Shown piece by piece: positions 47,500 to 55,994 of a stretch of 64,000 bases of DNA. The notes under the pieces were generated by a model. The model saw only the letters and a list, made by a program, of their open reading frames with translations. It did not search any database and had not been told where the DNA came from. Where the stretch lies: positions 84,515,174-84,579,173 of the forward strand of contig CM042152.1 in assembly GCA_023376005.1 (NCBI GenBank), written 5' to 3'. A program made the translations under genes and the position numbers. Each line of letters starts with the position of its first letter. The first letter of the stretch is position 1. Source of the stretch: Doryteuthis pealeii (Eukaryota; Mollusca; Cephalopoda; Myopsida; Loliginidae).

Positions 47500-47868
47500 A
47501 CAAACGGCAATCTGAACATTAGCTACATAAATGAGAGTAATCTCCCCTTGGTTATTTCACTTGAGGACACCATATATTTTGGTCGGCCATTTTCATTTCA
47601 CTGTAAATCTACACTGAAAATACGAATTTGTTTGACTCAATACAACGGCATGGTTTAACACGAAAATATCATAAAATGTGTTCTTAATTGTGCTTGCGCA
47701 TTATTAGAAATGAACTTAATTGTTATTAAGAACACATTTTATGATATTTTCGTGTTAAAACATGCAGTTGTATTGATTACAGTGAAATGAAAATGGCTTC
47801 CTCAAAGTGAAATAAACAAGGGGAGGTTACTCTCATTTATGTAGCTAATGTTCAGATTACCAAACAAA
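47500..47868. mobile_element. Fold-back element with ~150-bp arms
   Basis: The left arm starts CAATCTGAACATTAGCTACA and the right arm ends GTAGCTAATGTTCAGATTAC. The inner part forms a strong stem from ACACGAAAATATCATAAAAT (47,659) to its complement (47,737-47,757), around a ~35-nt loop containing TGCTTGCGCATTA. It has no coding frame and is a fold-back MITE of undetermined superfamily. Confidence 0.85.
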
Positions 47869-47927
47869 CTACCTGCATCAGTTGTTACCTGCCAAGACAC
47901 TGAACCCTTCAAAATTCACCATCACTA

Positions 47928-48185
47928 GGGGCCGGGATAGCTCAGTCGGTAGAGCGTTCGGCTAGAAACCACAAGGTTCCTAGTTCGATACCGGTCCTCG
48001 CCAACTCAGTGTTATGAGTAGCACATGGATCTGTGCGGTAAAGTAAGGAGCTGATGGTAGGTGTGGCGCTCCACCTCAGACGCCAAAAACAATCTCCTTG
48101 GTCTAGCGAAAAGGGGATAGACTCCCTCGCTGACTGGCTGATACCGACTTTAGGCCGCCTCGATGACTTTACTTTACTTTTTATA
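47928..48185 (+). mobile_element. tRNA-derived SINE, family S1, best copy
   Basis: The head GGGGCCGGGATAGCTCAGTC has a clean A box (TAGCTCAGTCGGTAGAGCG) and a B box (GGTTCCTAGTTCGATACC), close to a real tRNA. The unrelated body contains GTGTGGCGCTCCACCTCAGA and the 3' end is ACTTTACTTTACTT. The minus copy at 2,058-2,305 and the partial one at 50,820-50,985 fix its extent. It is the least decayed S1 copy in the window. Confidence 0.92.
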
Positions 48186-48745
48186 GCTGATATCCCCTCT
48201 CTCCACACACACACACATGTTCTGGTAATTTGGACTATCCCACCACGGCTGATAACCCCCCCCCCACTGCCATTGGACAACACTTATTGAGTAACCCCAC
48301 ATGCGCTTGGGCATACCACCCAGCCATGTTTTCCATCCTCAGCGGTTCTAGCAGTGAACTTCAGCTACAAGTACTTGAGTCTCTTTATATCTCCCGTATC
48401 CAGCCAGTCCTGTGTATACAAAAACAGTTCCACAAATTGCTTCTTTTTGACACTTCAAGCCTCAACCTTTTATGTGGTGAACCAGAAATTTCCGAATCCC
48501 TCCTCACGGTTCGTAATTTCTCTTAATTTCTCATTCCTATTGAAAAAAGGGGCAGAAAAAAAAATTTACCTTTTTTTCAACAATTCCAACCTACGTATAA
48601 CCTGCTATCAATGAATTTCTCTGATGAGAATTGACCGAAAAAAGAATATTTATTTTAGATTATACATCTAATTATAAGGGTACCCTAACTTTCTTTTTAG
48701 AAATTTTTTTCCATCTCTTTCAATATGAATACGCTTCTACGTGTC
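48186..48745. other. No gene recognised
   Basis: A CACACA run, a C-run (48,247-48,255) and short unrelated frames of up to 98 codons without a domain. No repeat relationship to other parts of the window was noticed. Confidence 0.45.
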
Positions 48746-48748
48746 CTA

Positions 48749-48785
<37 letters not shown>

Positions 48786-48835
48786 ATATATATGGGGTAA
48801 AATATTAATTAATTAATTAAGGAACGGTTATGAGC

Positions 48836-49500
48836 TTTTTTCTACATATTTCCAACCAAGTCATTCAAAAATATCCATCACATTTTGAACAACAACAAAT
48901 CTTTTTCTTTTTTTTTTATCATATTGTCCTGAAGAAGGTCTTATATAAACCAAAACGTTTAAACATTGACATAACCACCAGTAATAAACTTACATCCAGT
49001 GTAACATCCCGTGTTTGTCTACATTTCTCCATATATACTTATGTATTACTATGGTATGTACAGAAATAACCTACTCGAGTTTCACCATAAGGATCTTCAG
49101 GGTTAAATCCACTGAATTAATCAAGACCAAGTGCAATTGAATTCATGCCTTTGCTCCATCAATGATATTGAGCACTCTTTATTTAATAATAAATATTTAT
49201 TGCAAACTATATTATCAATATTGAAAAAGTATTAAGTATCATCATCATGTCATCCTGACAGCACAGATGACCATGACATCACCATCCACCCCTGACGTTG
49301 GAAATGTGTATGGTGAAAAAGTCTCATAACCGTTCATTGATGAACCTTTTTCTCCATATGCATGTCCAACTCAAGTCATTCAAAAACAACCATCACCTTT
49401 TAAACATCAACAAAATCTTTTTATCTTCTTTTTATCATATTGTCCCGAAGAAGGTTTTATATAAACCAAAACGTTTAAACATTGCCATAAATATAATAAA
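48836..49500 (+). repeat. Two copies of a ~150-bp repeat with CTGAAGAAGG motif
   Basis: 48,836-48,985 and 49,333-49,500 share AAGTCATTCAAAAA, CCATCAC.TTTT, TTTATCATATTGTCC and GAAGAAGGT.TTATATAAACC followed by AAAACGTTTAAACATTG. The first copy continues into ACATCCCGTGTTTGTCTACA, the same border found at the fold-back element 53,358-53,642. Confidence 0.8.
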
Positions 49501-49533
49501 TTCATCTTTTTTGGAACAATTTGTTTTTCCTAT

Positions 49534-49618
49534 ATATATATATATATATATATACATATATATATGAATTCAAGATAGTTACAATGTAGCAATATTCACC
49601 GGAAGTTAACCAGACAAG

Positions 49619-49661
<43 letters not shown>

Positions 49662-49672
49662 TATATATATAA
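49534..49672. repeat. (AT)n microsatellites
   Basis: AT runs at 49,534-49,565 and 49,620-49,672. Another lies at 48,750-48,793. Confidence 0.95.
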
Positions 49673-50199
49673 TTAAATCTATTATTTAAGGTCAAACTTT
49701 GTCTAAATAAGTAGTAACATAATGACCATCATTAAAAAAAAGAAAAATATCATTACATATGCAGTTTATTTTTAATACAATTTATACATTAAAAATTGTC
49801 CAAATTTCTAGGAAAAGTTAAGTCAAATTTATTTTGATTTATTGTGTTCAATAATGGTTTTAAAATAGTTTTAAAATACTTATAAACATTTCTTTGTAGA
49901 AATAAGTAAGGCATTACCTTAAATACATATTTATTAAATATTACTGAAATCTTACTCACTCGTTTTAACTTTTAACAAGTAAAATCCGTTTTTTGTACGT
50001 AAAAAAATAAAAAATATATTAGTTTCGTTTTGAAAAGAAAATGTTTTGTCACTTCCAGTTTATAAATACAGTATAGTCATTTTCAGCCATTATGTGCATT
50101 ATATTGAAAATAAATTTAATTGTTTTAAAATATGAAAAGCCTTATTTTAAGTTTAAAATGTTATATTGTTAGATTCTAGAAATAAATATCTATTTAATG
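49673..50199. other. A/T-rich DNA, no gene
   Basis: Very A/T-rich; nothing recognised beyond short A and T runs. Confidence 0.5.
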
Positions 50200-50371
50200 C
50201 AAACCGTTTTAATCGGACTATTGTTCTCATCTTCATTGTTATCTGTACAATGTTTCAGCCGATGTGCCCCCCGGCCTTCTTCGGGTATTTTTTGTCAGAT
50301 CTTGGGAACCATCTCGGACTCAAGAACCTTCTTTTCAAAAACAGCAACCTTCTTCAGCTGAAACGTTGTAC
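50200..50371. repeat. Lone relative of the He2 internal inverted repeat
   Basis: CGGACTATTGTTCTCATCTTC begins it and CAGCTGAAACGTTGTACAGA ends it; they are inverse halves with CGGCCTTCTTCGGG between. It is much shorter than the copies in L and R, so the interior is deleted. It leads directly into the 89-bp array. Confidence 0.75.
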
Positions 50372-50816
50372 AGATAACAATGAAGATGAGGACAATAGTC
50401 CGAATAAAACAAATAATACTAATTATGAAGCCTCATCTCAAAAATTCAGAGAAATAGTGTAGATAACAATAAAGATGAGGACAATAGTCCAAATGAAACC
50501 AATAATATTAATTGTCAAGCCTCATCTCAAAAATGCAGAGAAATAGTGTAGATAACAATAAAGATGAGGACAATAGTCTGAATAAAACAAATAATCCTAA
50601 TTATCATGTCTCATCTCAAAAATTCAGAGAAATAGTGTAGATAACAATAAAGATGAGGACAATAGTCTGAATAAAACAAATAATCCTAATTATCAAGCCT
50701 CATCTCAAAAATTCAGAGAAATAGTGTGGATAACAATAAAGATGAGGACAATAGTCCGAATAAAACAAATAATCCTAATTATCAAGCCTCATTGAAAAAA
50801 TTCAGAGAAATAGTTT
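50372..50816 (+). repeat. Five 89-bp tandem units
   Basis: Units start (AGATAACAATAAAGATGAGG) at 50,372, 50,461, 50,550, 50,639 and 50,728, exactly 89 bp apart. The unit is the right end of the preceding inverted repeat plus AAGCCTCATCTCAAAAATTC, so the array grew by amplifying one end of that element and its flank. Confidence 0.97.
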
Positions 50817-50819
50817 TGT

Positions 50820-50985
50820 TTTTATTAGCTCAGTTGGTAGAGTGTCCAATTATGAACCCCAATGTTCCCGGTTCGATACCGGCCCTTGCCAACTCAGCGT
50901 ATGAGTAGCATATTGATGTATGTGGTAGAGTAAGGAGCTGATGGTAGGTGTGGCGCTCCACTTCAGAAGCAAAAAAGAAATCTGA
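50820..50985 (+). mobile_element. Partial tRNA-derived SINE, family S1
   Basis: Head TTAGCTCAGTTGGTAGAGTG with B box GGTTCGATACC, then GTGTGGCGCTCCACTTCAGA, then lost. It is inserted at the end of the 89-bp array. Confidence 0.85.
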
Positions 50986-51099
50986 AAAGAAACTGGATTG
51001 AGATTTTGAAGCTTGTTATTTGCCATTACAAAAGGTCAACATAAAAGAGTTTTATTCTTTTTGGCGTTGAGACAAGAAATTTGTCATGATTAGAAAAGA

Positions 51100-51162
51100 A
51101 TGGTGGGGGGATGATGGGGGGCAGGGAATGATGGGCGGTGGGGGGTGGGGGGGCGGAATGAC
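51100..51162 (+). repeat. G-rich tract with quadruplex potential
   Basis: At least six runs of three or more G within ~60 nt (GGTGGGGGGATGATGGGGGG, GGCGGTGGGGGGTGGGGGGG). Loops are short, so intramolecular G-quadruplexes are possible. Confidence 0.8.
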
Positions 51163-51311
51163 CTACCAATTTTATGGACGGGCAGTCAAGATTATTGATT
51201 ATCTGTTGTCGAATAGAACACAGGGAAACGGATGAGTTTTTTTTAATCTTTTTCTTTTTTTAAAAATCTGTACATAATCAATGTCTCTGTTGTAAACAAG
51301 TCAACTAAATT

Positions 51312-51515
51312 GGGTTATTTCCTATAACTCCAACATAAACAAAGGGGAACCATTCTTGACTGATAAATTATTTATTTATTCATTGATCTACTAGGAAAAA
51401 AGAAGACGGGGTTAGGGTTAGGGTTTAGGTTTAGTTTAATAGGAAAATAAATGAATAATTTATCAGTCAAGAGTGGTTCCCCTTTGTTTATGTTGGAGTT
51501 ATAGGAAATAACCCA
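51312..51515. mobile_element. MITE with telomere-like core, intact copy
   Basis: 41-bp perfect terminal inverted repeats (51,312-51,352 and 51,475-51,515; GGGTTATTTCCTATAACTCC at the tip) are followed by a nearly perfect extension with GACTGATAAATTATT. The core at 51,408-51,435 is GGGTTAGGGTTAGGGTTTAG. It is ~204 bp with no coding. The good ends suggest a young insertion. I could not settle the target-site duplication. Confidence 0.9.
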
Positions 51516-51554
51516 AAATTGGACTAACATTAACAAAGAGAGATAACTATTGGA

Positions 51555-51840
51555 TTTGAGAGTCAAGTCCTGCTGATCATCATCAGGTTGCAATGGCAGC
51601 ACGGATACCTATGACTCTCTCTCACCAACTATCCCTATTGGTCATCACTCTTGGCAGGTCTTCTGCACAGCCTCCTGTACTTATGCAGAGCTGATATAGG
51701 TTTTTGTTGGTCGGCCTATACTGGTGTGTCCATGTATAGGTGTCCACAGGAAAACGTCACTTTGGAGCTTTGCTTCTCCACCAGTTTCCAGCATGTCTTC
51801 TTCGTATTACTTGAATGGTTTGTGTGATAGGACTGAGCCT
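51555..51840 (-). pseudogene. LINE C-terminal fragment, decayed
   Basis: The plus-strand text matches the inverted LINE tail of 54,165-54,420 in outline: CTCTCACCAACTATCCCTAT..TCATCACTCTTGGCAGGTCTTC, then GTGTGTCCATGTATAGGTGTCC. Heavily diverged. Confidence 0.65.
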
Positions 51841-51994
51841 GCTCAGTATTTAATAGACTTAGTTTTCAAAATCTGTTTTGATAGTAAGTTTTCAGTTACT
51901 CTAAGATGTTCAATAACCCAGCTTACACTCAGTACTTTTGTAGTATAACGGGGCTTGTCAACGTGCCTCCAAATTCACGGCACTAAAAAGGTAT

Positions 51995-52496
51995 GTGTTA
52001 CGCAGCGGTCGTCATTGTCGATAAAAAAGGTACAACATGTGAGATATATCGTCACAAGGGCTTAGAATTTATTTTCAGGCTCGTGTCGAGGGCTGTCTCG
52101 GGGAGAAGGAAAGGCAGAGAGAAAGAGAGGCAGGACACTGTTAAATTCCTGTACCTTTTAACATAGTACTATCTCGCCGTCCCAAACTAGGGACCAGCAG
52201 AACCGCGTCCGAACTCTACGCCGCCGGAAAGCAAAAAGAGGCCAATCTTGTTGTTCCTCGTTCCTCGTCATCACATGACTTCCGCTTCTGGCCGACACCC
52301 GAAACTTCTGATCAGCTTCCAATTCCTCTTCCGGGTTATTCCTCGGTCAAATTTCCGGCAACCCATTGTGTGTCCACTACTCCTTTTTTTTAACCCTTAC
52401 TTTCTCTTATTTCTTCTTCCTCTCTTTCTATAGCAGTCCTCTCACAGTTTTATTTCTACTATTAAACTCCGGTGGACCTTCATAATCACGTTACAC
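51995..52496 (+). mobile_element. Possible solo LTR, GC-richer block
   Basis: The block is distinctly richer in G+C than its neighbours. It starts TGTTACGCAGCGGTCG and could end CACGTTACA, giving TG..CA ends ~500 bp apart. I see no matching target-site duplication (GTATG before, CTTTT after), so the boundaries are uncertain. An alternative is part of a promoter or CpG-rich region of an unidentified gene. Confidence 0.28.
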
Positions 52497-52707
52497 TTTT
52501 CCCTACCCTAAACTCCATGCATCCTTATTTTATTGCTGATATTGTTATAATCAAGGTTAGCGTATGGTAGACTGTTTTCAACAATATATGCTTAAATATA
52601 CTAAAAACTTTTTTTCCTGAATCTGACCTGCTGAAATGGGGGTGCAATATGCAAATACGGTACTTATAAAAAAATTTTCTTCTAAATCATATATTATATT
52701 ATATATA

Positions 52708-53318
52708 CTAGCAAATATATGCACCCTCTGGGTGCAAGTATTTAATGTAATAAAATATCATATTAAATTAGAAAGGCAAATGAAACTAAATAAAAATGCG
52801 GATAGAAAACATTTGAAACAGAGGGGGGTATGATCGAAAAATAGAACAACGGAAACTTACTCTTCCATCAATCCCGTTTTTCATTGACAAATTTTCTAAT
52901 TTAACTATTTAGTTAAAATAGGAAATAAAATAAAATTGCAGTTATTTGTTCTTGTTAATGAATTTCATTTAAGATTTATTGAAGATATTTTTGCTCATAT
53001 TCATTAATATAAAACCAAACAATTAGAAATCCATAATACTAAGCACATATTTATTAAAATCAAATTTTTTATATCAATATGTAAATTAGCCTTCCCATTC
53101 AAACAGTAAACCGCTATTTTGTTGTATATATAAATACCATTGCATTTTATTAATATGCAAATAAGTCCAACAGTTTAAAAGACTATTTTATTAGTAATTA
53201 AGGTTTAAATAAAAATAAAATCATGGAGAATGTGATGTAAATAACTAAGGGAATTGTGACTTGAGTAGTGATATAGTTTCGGTTACAGACAGACAAATAC
53301 ACAATCTCCATTATAATA

Positions 53319-53319
<1 letters not shown>
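52708..53319 (-). mobile_element. Non-autonomous Helitron, family He1, right-flank copy
   Basis: The minus-strand 3' end has hairpin GCACCCAGAGGGTGC, 9 nt of A/T, then CTAG (52,708-52,711). The 5' end is near ATTATAATGGAGATTGTG next to an (AT)n tract. It has a single copy of the 97-bp unit, which identifies the ancestral state. Confidence 0.85.
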
Positions 53320-53357
<38 letters not shown>

Positions 53358-53361
<4 letters not shown>

Positions 53362-53642
53362 GAGCAAGGTAGACAAACACGGGATGTTGTAGAAAATGTA
53401 TGTTGATGTTGTAACGTTTTGGTCTATCTTCTTCAGGAGTTTGGATTAAATTCTTGCTTCAATGGTGAACATTTTCATACTAGTGAATTAGGAGGTTGTG
53501 AATAAGGGGAGGGGTGGTCAGTTGTTAACAAAGTCCTGAAGAAGGTCTAATAGGCCGAAACATTACACCGTCGACATCAGCATAATAAATATCCATTTTC
53601 TACAACATCCCATGTTTGTCTACCTTTCTCCACATAGTGTCG
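53358..53642. mobile_element. Fold-back element with CTGAAGAAGG motif in each arm
   Basis: Left arm GTGGAGCAAGGTAGACAAAC..ACGGGATGTTGTAGAAAATG and right arm CATTTTCTACAACATCCCAT..GTTTGTCTACC are inverted over ~80 bp. Each arm contains the motif: GTAACGTTTTGGTCTATCTT..CTTCAGGAG on the left and TCCTGAAGAAGGTCTAATAG..CCGAAAC on the right. Confidence 0.8.
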
Positions 53643-53665
53643 GATTAATGTCCTCTTATGTCTCC

Positions 53666-53698
<33 letters not shown>

Positions 53699-53699
<1 letters not shown>

Positions 53700-54113
53700 T
53701 AATAATGGGATTCGCTTCCGGTTTTTGTCTGTAACAAAAACTATGTCACTGCTTACATCACACAACCTAAAATCGTCATAACATAGAATAAATACACTCA
53801 AAATTTGAGCATGCAATGTTAAACAGTCCTCATTGGTTTTTTAAAACAATTTTTAATAAATAAATACCTGGTATTATCTATCTATATATAGTTTTTTTTT
53901 TTAAATATATTTAAAGTTATCAGAACTAAGTTTCCATTTCAATTTTTTATTTTTTACTCCTTTAATAAGTTTATTTTATTTTTTACTCCTTTAATAAATT
54001 TGATGATTTTACTTTATTTATGATACAAACTCTCTGATATTAAATTTTCAACTCCCATCTCCTCAGGCAATATTTATTTTATGTCGCACAGAGGGCGTTT
54101 TTTATTTTGCTAG
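53699..54113 (+). mobile_element. Diverged Helitron, He1-related
   Basis: It starts in TTAATAATGGGATTCGCTTC, carries GTCTGTAACAAAAACTATGT (He1: GTCTGTAACCGAAACTATAT) and ends TTTATTTTGCTAG|T (CTAG 54,110-54,113). The pre-terminal hairpin is weak. It is shorter than other He1 copies. Confidence 0.6.
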
Positions 54114-54164
54114 TATATATAATTTCTAGTGGGACATTATAGAATAAAAATAGATACTATTCAT

Positions 54165-54842
54165 CATCATCATCATCATCCTGTCAGCATGGATATCCAT
54201 GACAATCTCTCGCAATCCCTCCCTATCACTCATTGCTTCTGGGAGATCCTCTGCGCAGCATCCAGCATCCGCGCAGAGTTGATCTATGTACATCTTTGCT
54301 GGGCGACCTACTCTGGCGTGCCCATGTGATGGCTTCCACAGAAGAATGTCACTTATGAGTTCTCTTCCCTGCTTCTCCAGCAGTGCCCAGAGTGTGTTGT
54401 TCGCCTCACACGGATAGTATGTGTGATATGGGGCAGGTGGCCATACAGTTCTCGTGGGGTGCTGTTTCCATGTCCAGTTTCAACATTACACACAGCATTT
54501 TCGTGCAAGTCCTGTCTAGCTTATTCTCTAGGCACTTTGTTAGAGTCCAGGTAGTACAGCCATACAGTAACACTGAAACTACTATGGCTTGGAAGAATTT
54601 TCGTTTAATTTGTCAGCGAGGTCTAATTTACATATCACTGATAATTTGTTTAAATCAGCCCATGCCTTTCCTATGCGTGCATTGACGTCGTTTTCTGTTG
54701 AAGAGATATTACTACCTAGATATGTGAATTGTTTCACTGATTTTAGGGGTTTACCATCGACTGTGGAGATGTCTCCTTCATTTCTAAAGCACATGAATTT
54801 GGTTTTCGTGTTGCTACTGGACTTCAATGAAACCACAGACAC
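54165..54842 (-). pseudogene. LINE reverse transcriptase, C-terminal part
   Basis: The minus frame 54,582-54,842 reads NTKTKFMCF, DGKPLKSVKQFTYLGSNISS and DVNARIGKAWADLNKL, the well-known stretch after the catalytic palm of RTE- and CR1-like LINE reverse transcriptases. Downstream (54,165-54,580) the same protein continues in other frames with stops; its last ~80 residues form the tail also seen at 3,620 and 51,555. The catalytic FADD-type box and the endonuclease are missing. Inactive. Confidence 0.9.
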
Positions 54843-54889
54843 GTGTATATAAAAATATGACCCGTCTTTATTTTCTTCAGTTTGGGGGT

Positions 54890-55013
54890 GGTGAGGGGTG
54901 GAGAGCGTTCACAATGAAAATACCCGAGCGGGTTGGTGAGGGGCGGCGATGAGTGTTCACAATGGGAATGGCCGAGGGAGTTGCTGACGGGAGGCAATGA
55001 GATTATGTTCACG
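54890..55013 (-). repeat. Three degenerate ~45-bp tandem units
   Basis: Units of GTGAGGGG.GG..GAG..GTTCACAATG followed by CCGAG.G.GTTG repeat three times with variable length. Translation gives a P-L-T-N-x-L-G-x-x-H-C-E pattern. Origin unknown. Confidence 0.6.
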
Positions 55014-55394
55014 GCTGCTCACTGGGGACTGACTGTCTGACCTTCGAATCTGCTAACCTTTATATATGATAAATATGCCCACGCATTTTTATCTTTTGAT
55101 CTGATAATGGACATTTTTTAAATATTTATTTATCTTTCTCTTCACCTCCTCACTGGAAGACTCCGCTTCCGTTTTTAAAAAAAAATATATTTCTTCGTCT
55201 TCTTCTTGCCCGGAAGACCTCTCTTCCGTTCTCCTTTTTTTTTTAGATATATATTTTTTATCTTTCTCTTTGTCTTTTTGCCGGAAGATTTCTCTTGCGT
55301 TGCACAATATGAAAGATTCAGACATTACAACATTGAAACTCTGCATATGTATTTACCCAACCCCTCCACACGAACAGGATGTGACAGAAGGTTA

Positions 55395-55530
55395 ATTTTT
55401 TAAACAGAGTTTAACAGGTTTGAATTCAGAGTTTTTCCTTCTCCTTGACTAGTTGTCATGCCAAGGTTAAAGAGCCCAGTCTGCCCTACTGGAAGGAGAA
55501 TAGTTGGATTCATACCTTTCCCAAGAATAG
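55395..55530 (+). repeat. GAATTCAGAGTTTTTCCTTC repeat block
   Basis: Contains the motif also seen at 6,249, 23,017 (-), 29,551, 35,958 and 5,035 (-), followed by TTAAAGAGCCCAGTCTGCC and CATACCTTTCCCAAGA. Probably the conserved domain of a SINE-like family. Confidence 0.6.
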
Positions 55531-55679
55531 ATATTTACCCAACCCATTCACAACAGGATATGAAATAAAAAGTCAAGTATGACAGCATCCATCAAGGATT
55601 GAACTGACTATTCAATAGTGATGGATATGTGAAACTAGTTTACTAAACATTGCACAACAATGGGATGCTCTACCTTTCC

Positions 55680-55760
55680 TGAGGTTATAAGTCCTATGTG
55701 AAATGTATCCAAACAGCCTCATCCAGGATTTGAACTCTAATCACCAGGTTTATTTCTCAT
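55680..55760 (-). mobile_element. tRNA-derived SINE fragment, second family
   Basis: The minus strand shows a B-box-like AGTTCAAATCCTGGATGAGG followed by a CTGTTTGGATACATTTCACA body. The same AGGATTTGAAC block is at 2,548-2,558, and a related GAGTTTGAACTT is at 63,977. Confidence 0.55.
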
Positions 55761-55829
55761 TATACAACAAATGCCTCCAAAATTGAAACTAACAAGGGAA
55801 AAAAAAAAAAAAAATTGAATGCATATATA

Positions 55830-55990
55830 TCAAGCAAATTCGACAAACACCATGTGCAACGTGCAGAACATTGGATAGCTGTTTCAACTTATATTAGGTC
55901 TCATCAGCAGTGTATATGACCGAATATAGGTCGAAACGGCTGTCCAGTGTTCCACATGTCACACGCGATGTTCAAGTTTGTCGTAGTTAT
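55830..55990 (-). mobile_element. Decayed hammerhead-bearing inverted repeat
   Basis: TTCGACAAACACCATGTGCA..ACATTGGATAGCTG and CGGCTGTCCAGTGTTCCACA..GTTTGTCG are imperfect inverses around the ribozyme core. Each strand carries part of a hammerhead: an almost complete one on minus, and on plus a half with a sound stem II (GACC/GGTC), CGAAAC, GCTGTC and CAGTGT but without the CTGATGA box. Confidence 0.65.
55868..55913 (-). ncRNA. Hammerhead ribozyme, decayed
   Basis: On the minus strand: ACACTG, CTGATGA, GACCTAATATAAGTT, GAAA, CAGCTATC, CAATGT. The core is intact, but stem II has a C-A mismatch, stem III has a C-A mismatch and stem I has one mismatch. Reversing the probable C-to-T and G-to-A changes would restore all three, so it looks like a decayed true ribozyme. 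Confidence 0.62.
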
Positions 55991-55994
55991 CTAA

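Noticed and set aside
47928..48000. Functional tRNA gene
   Set aside because: A and B boxes are good, but the sequence continues into a shared ~170-bp body and tail seen in other copies, so it is a SINE.
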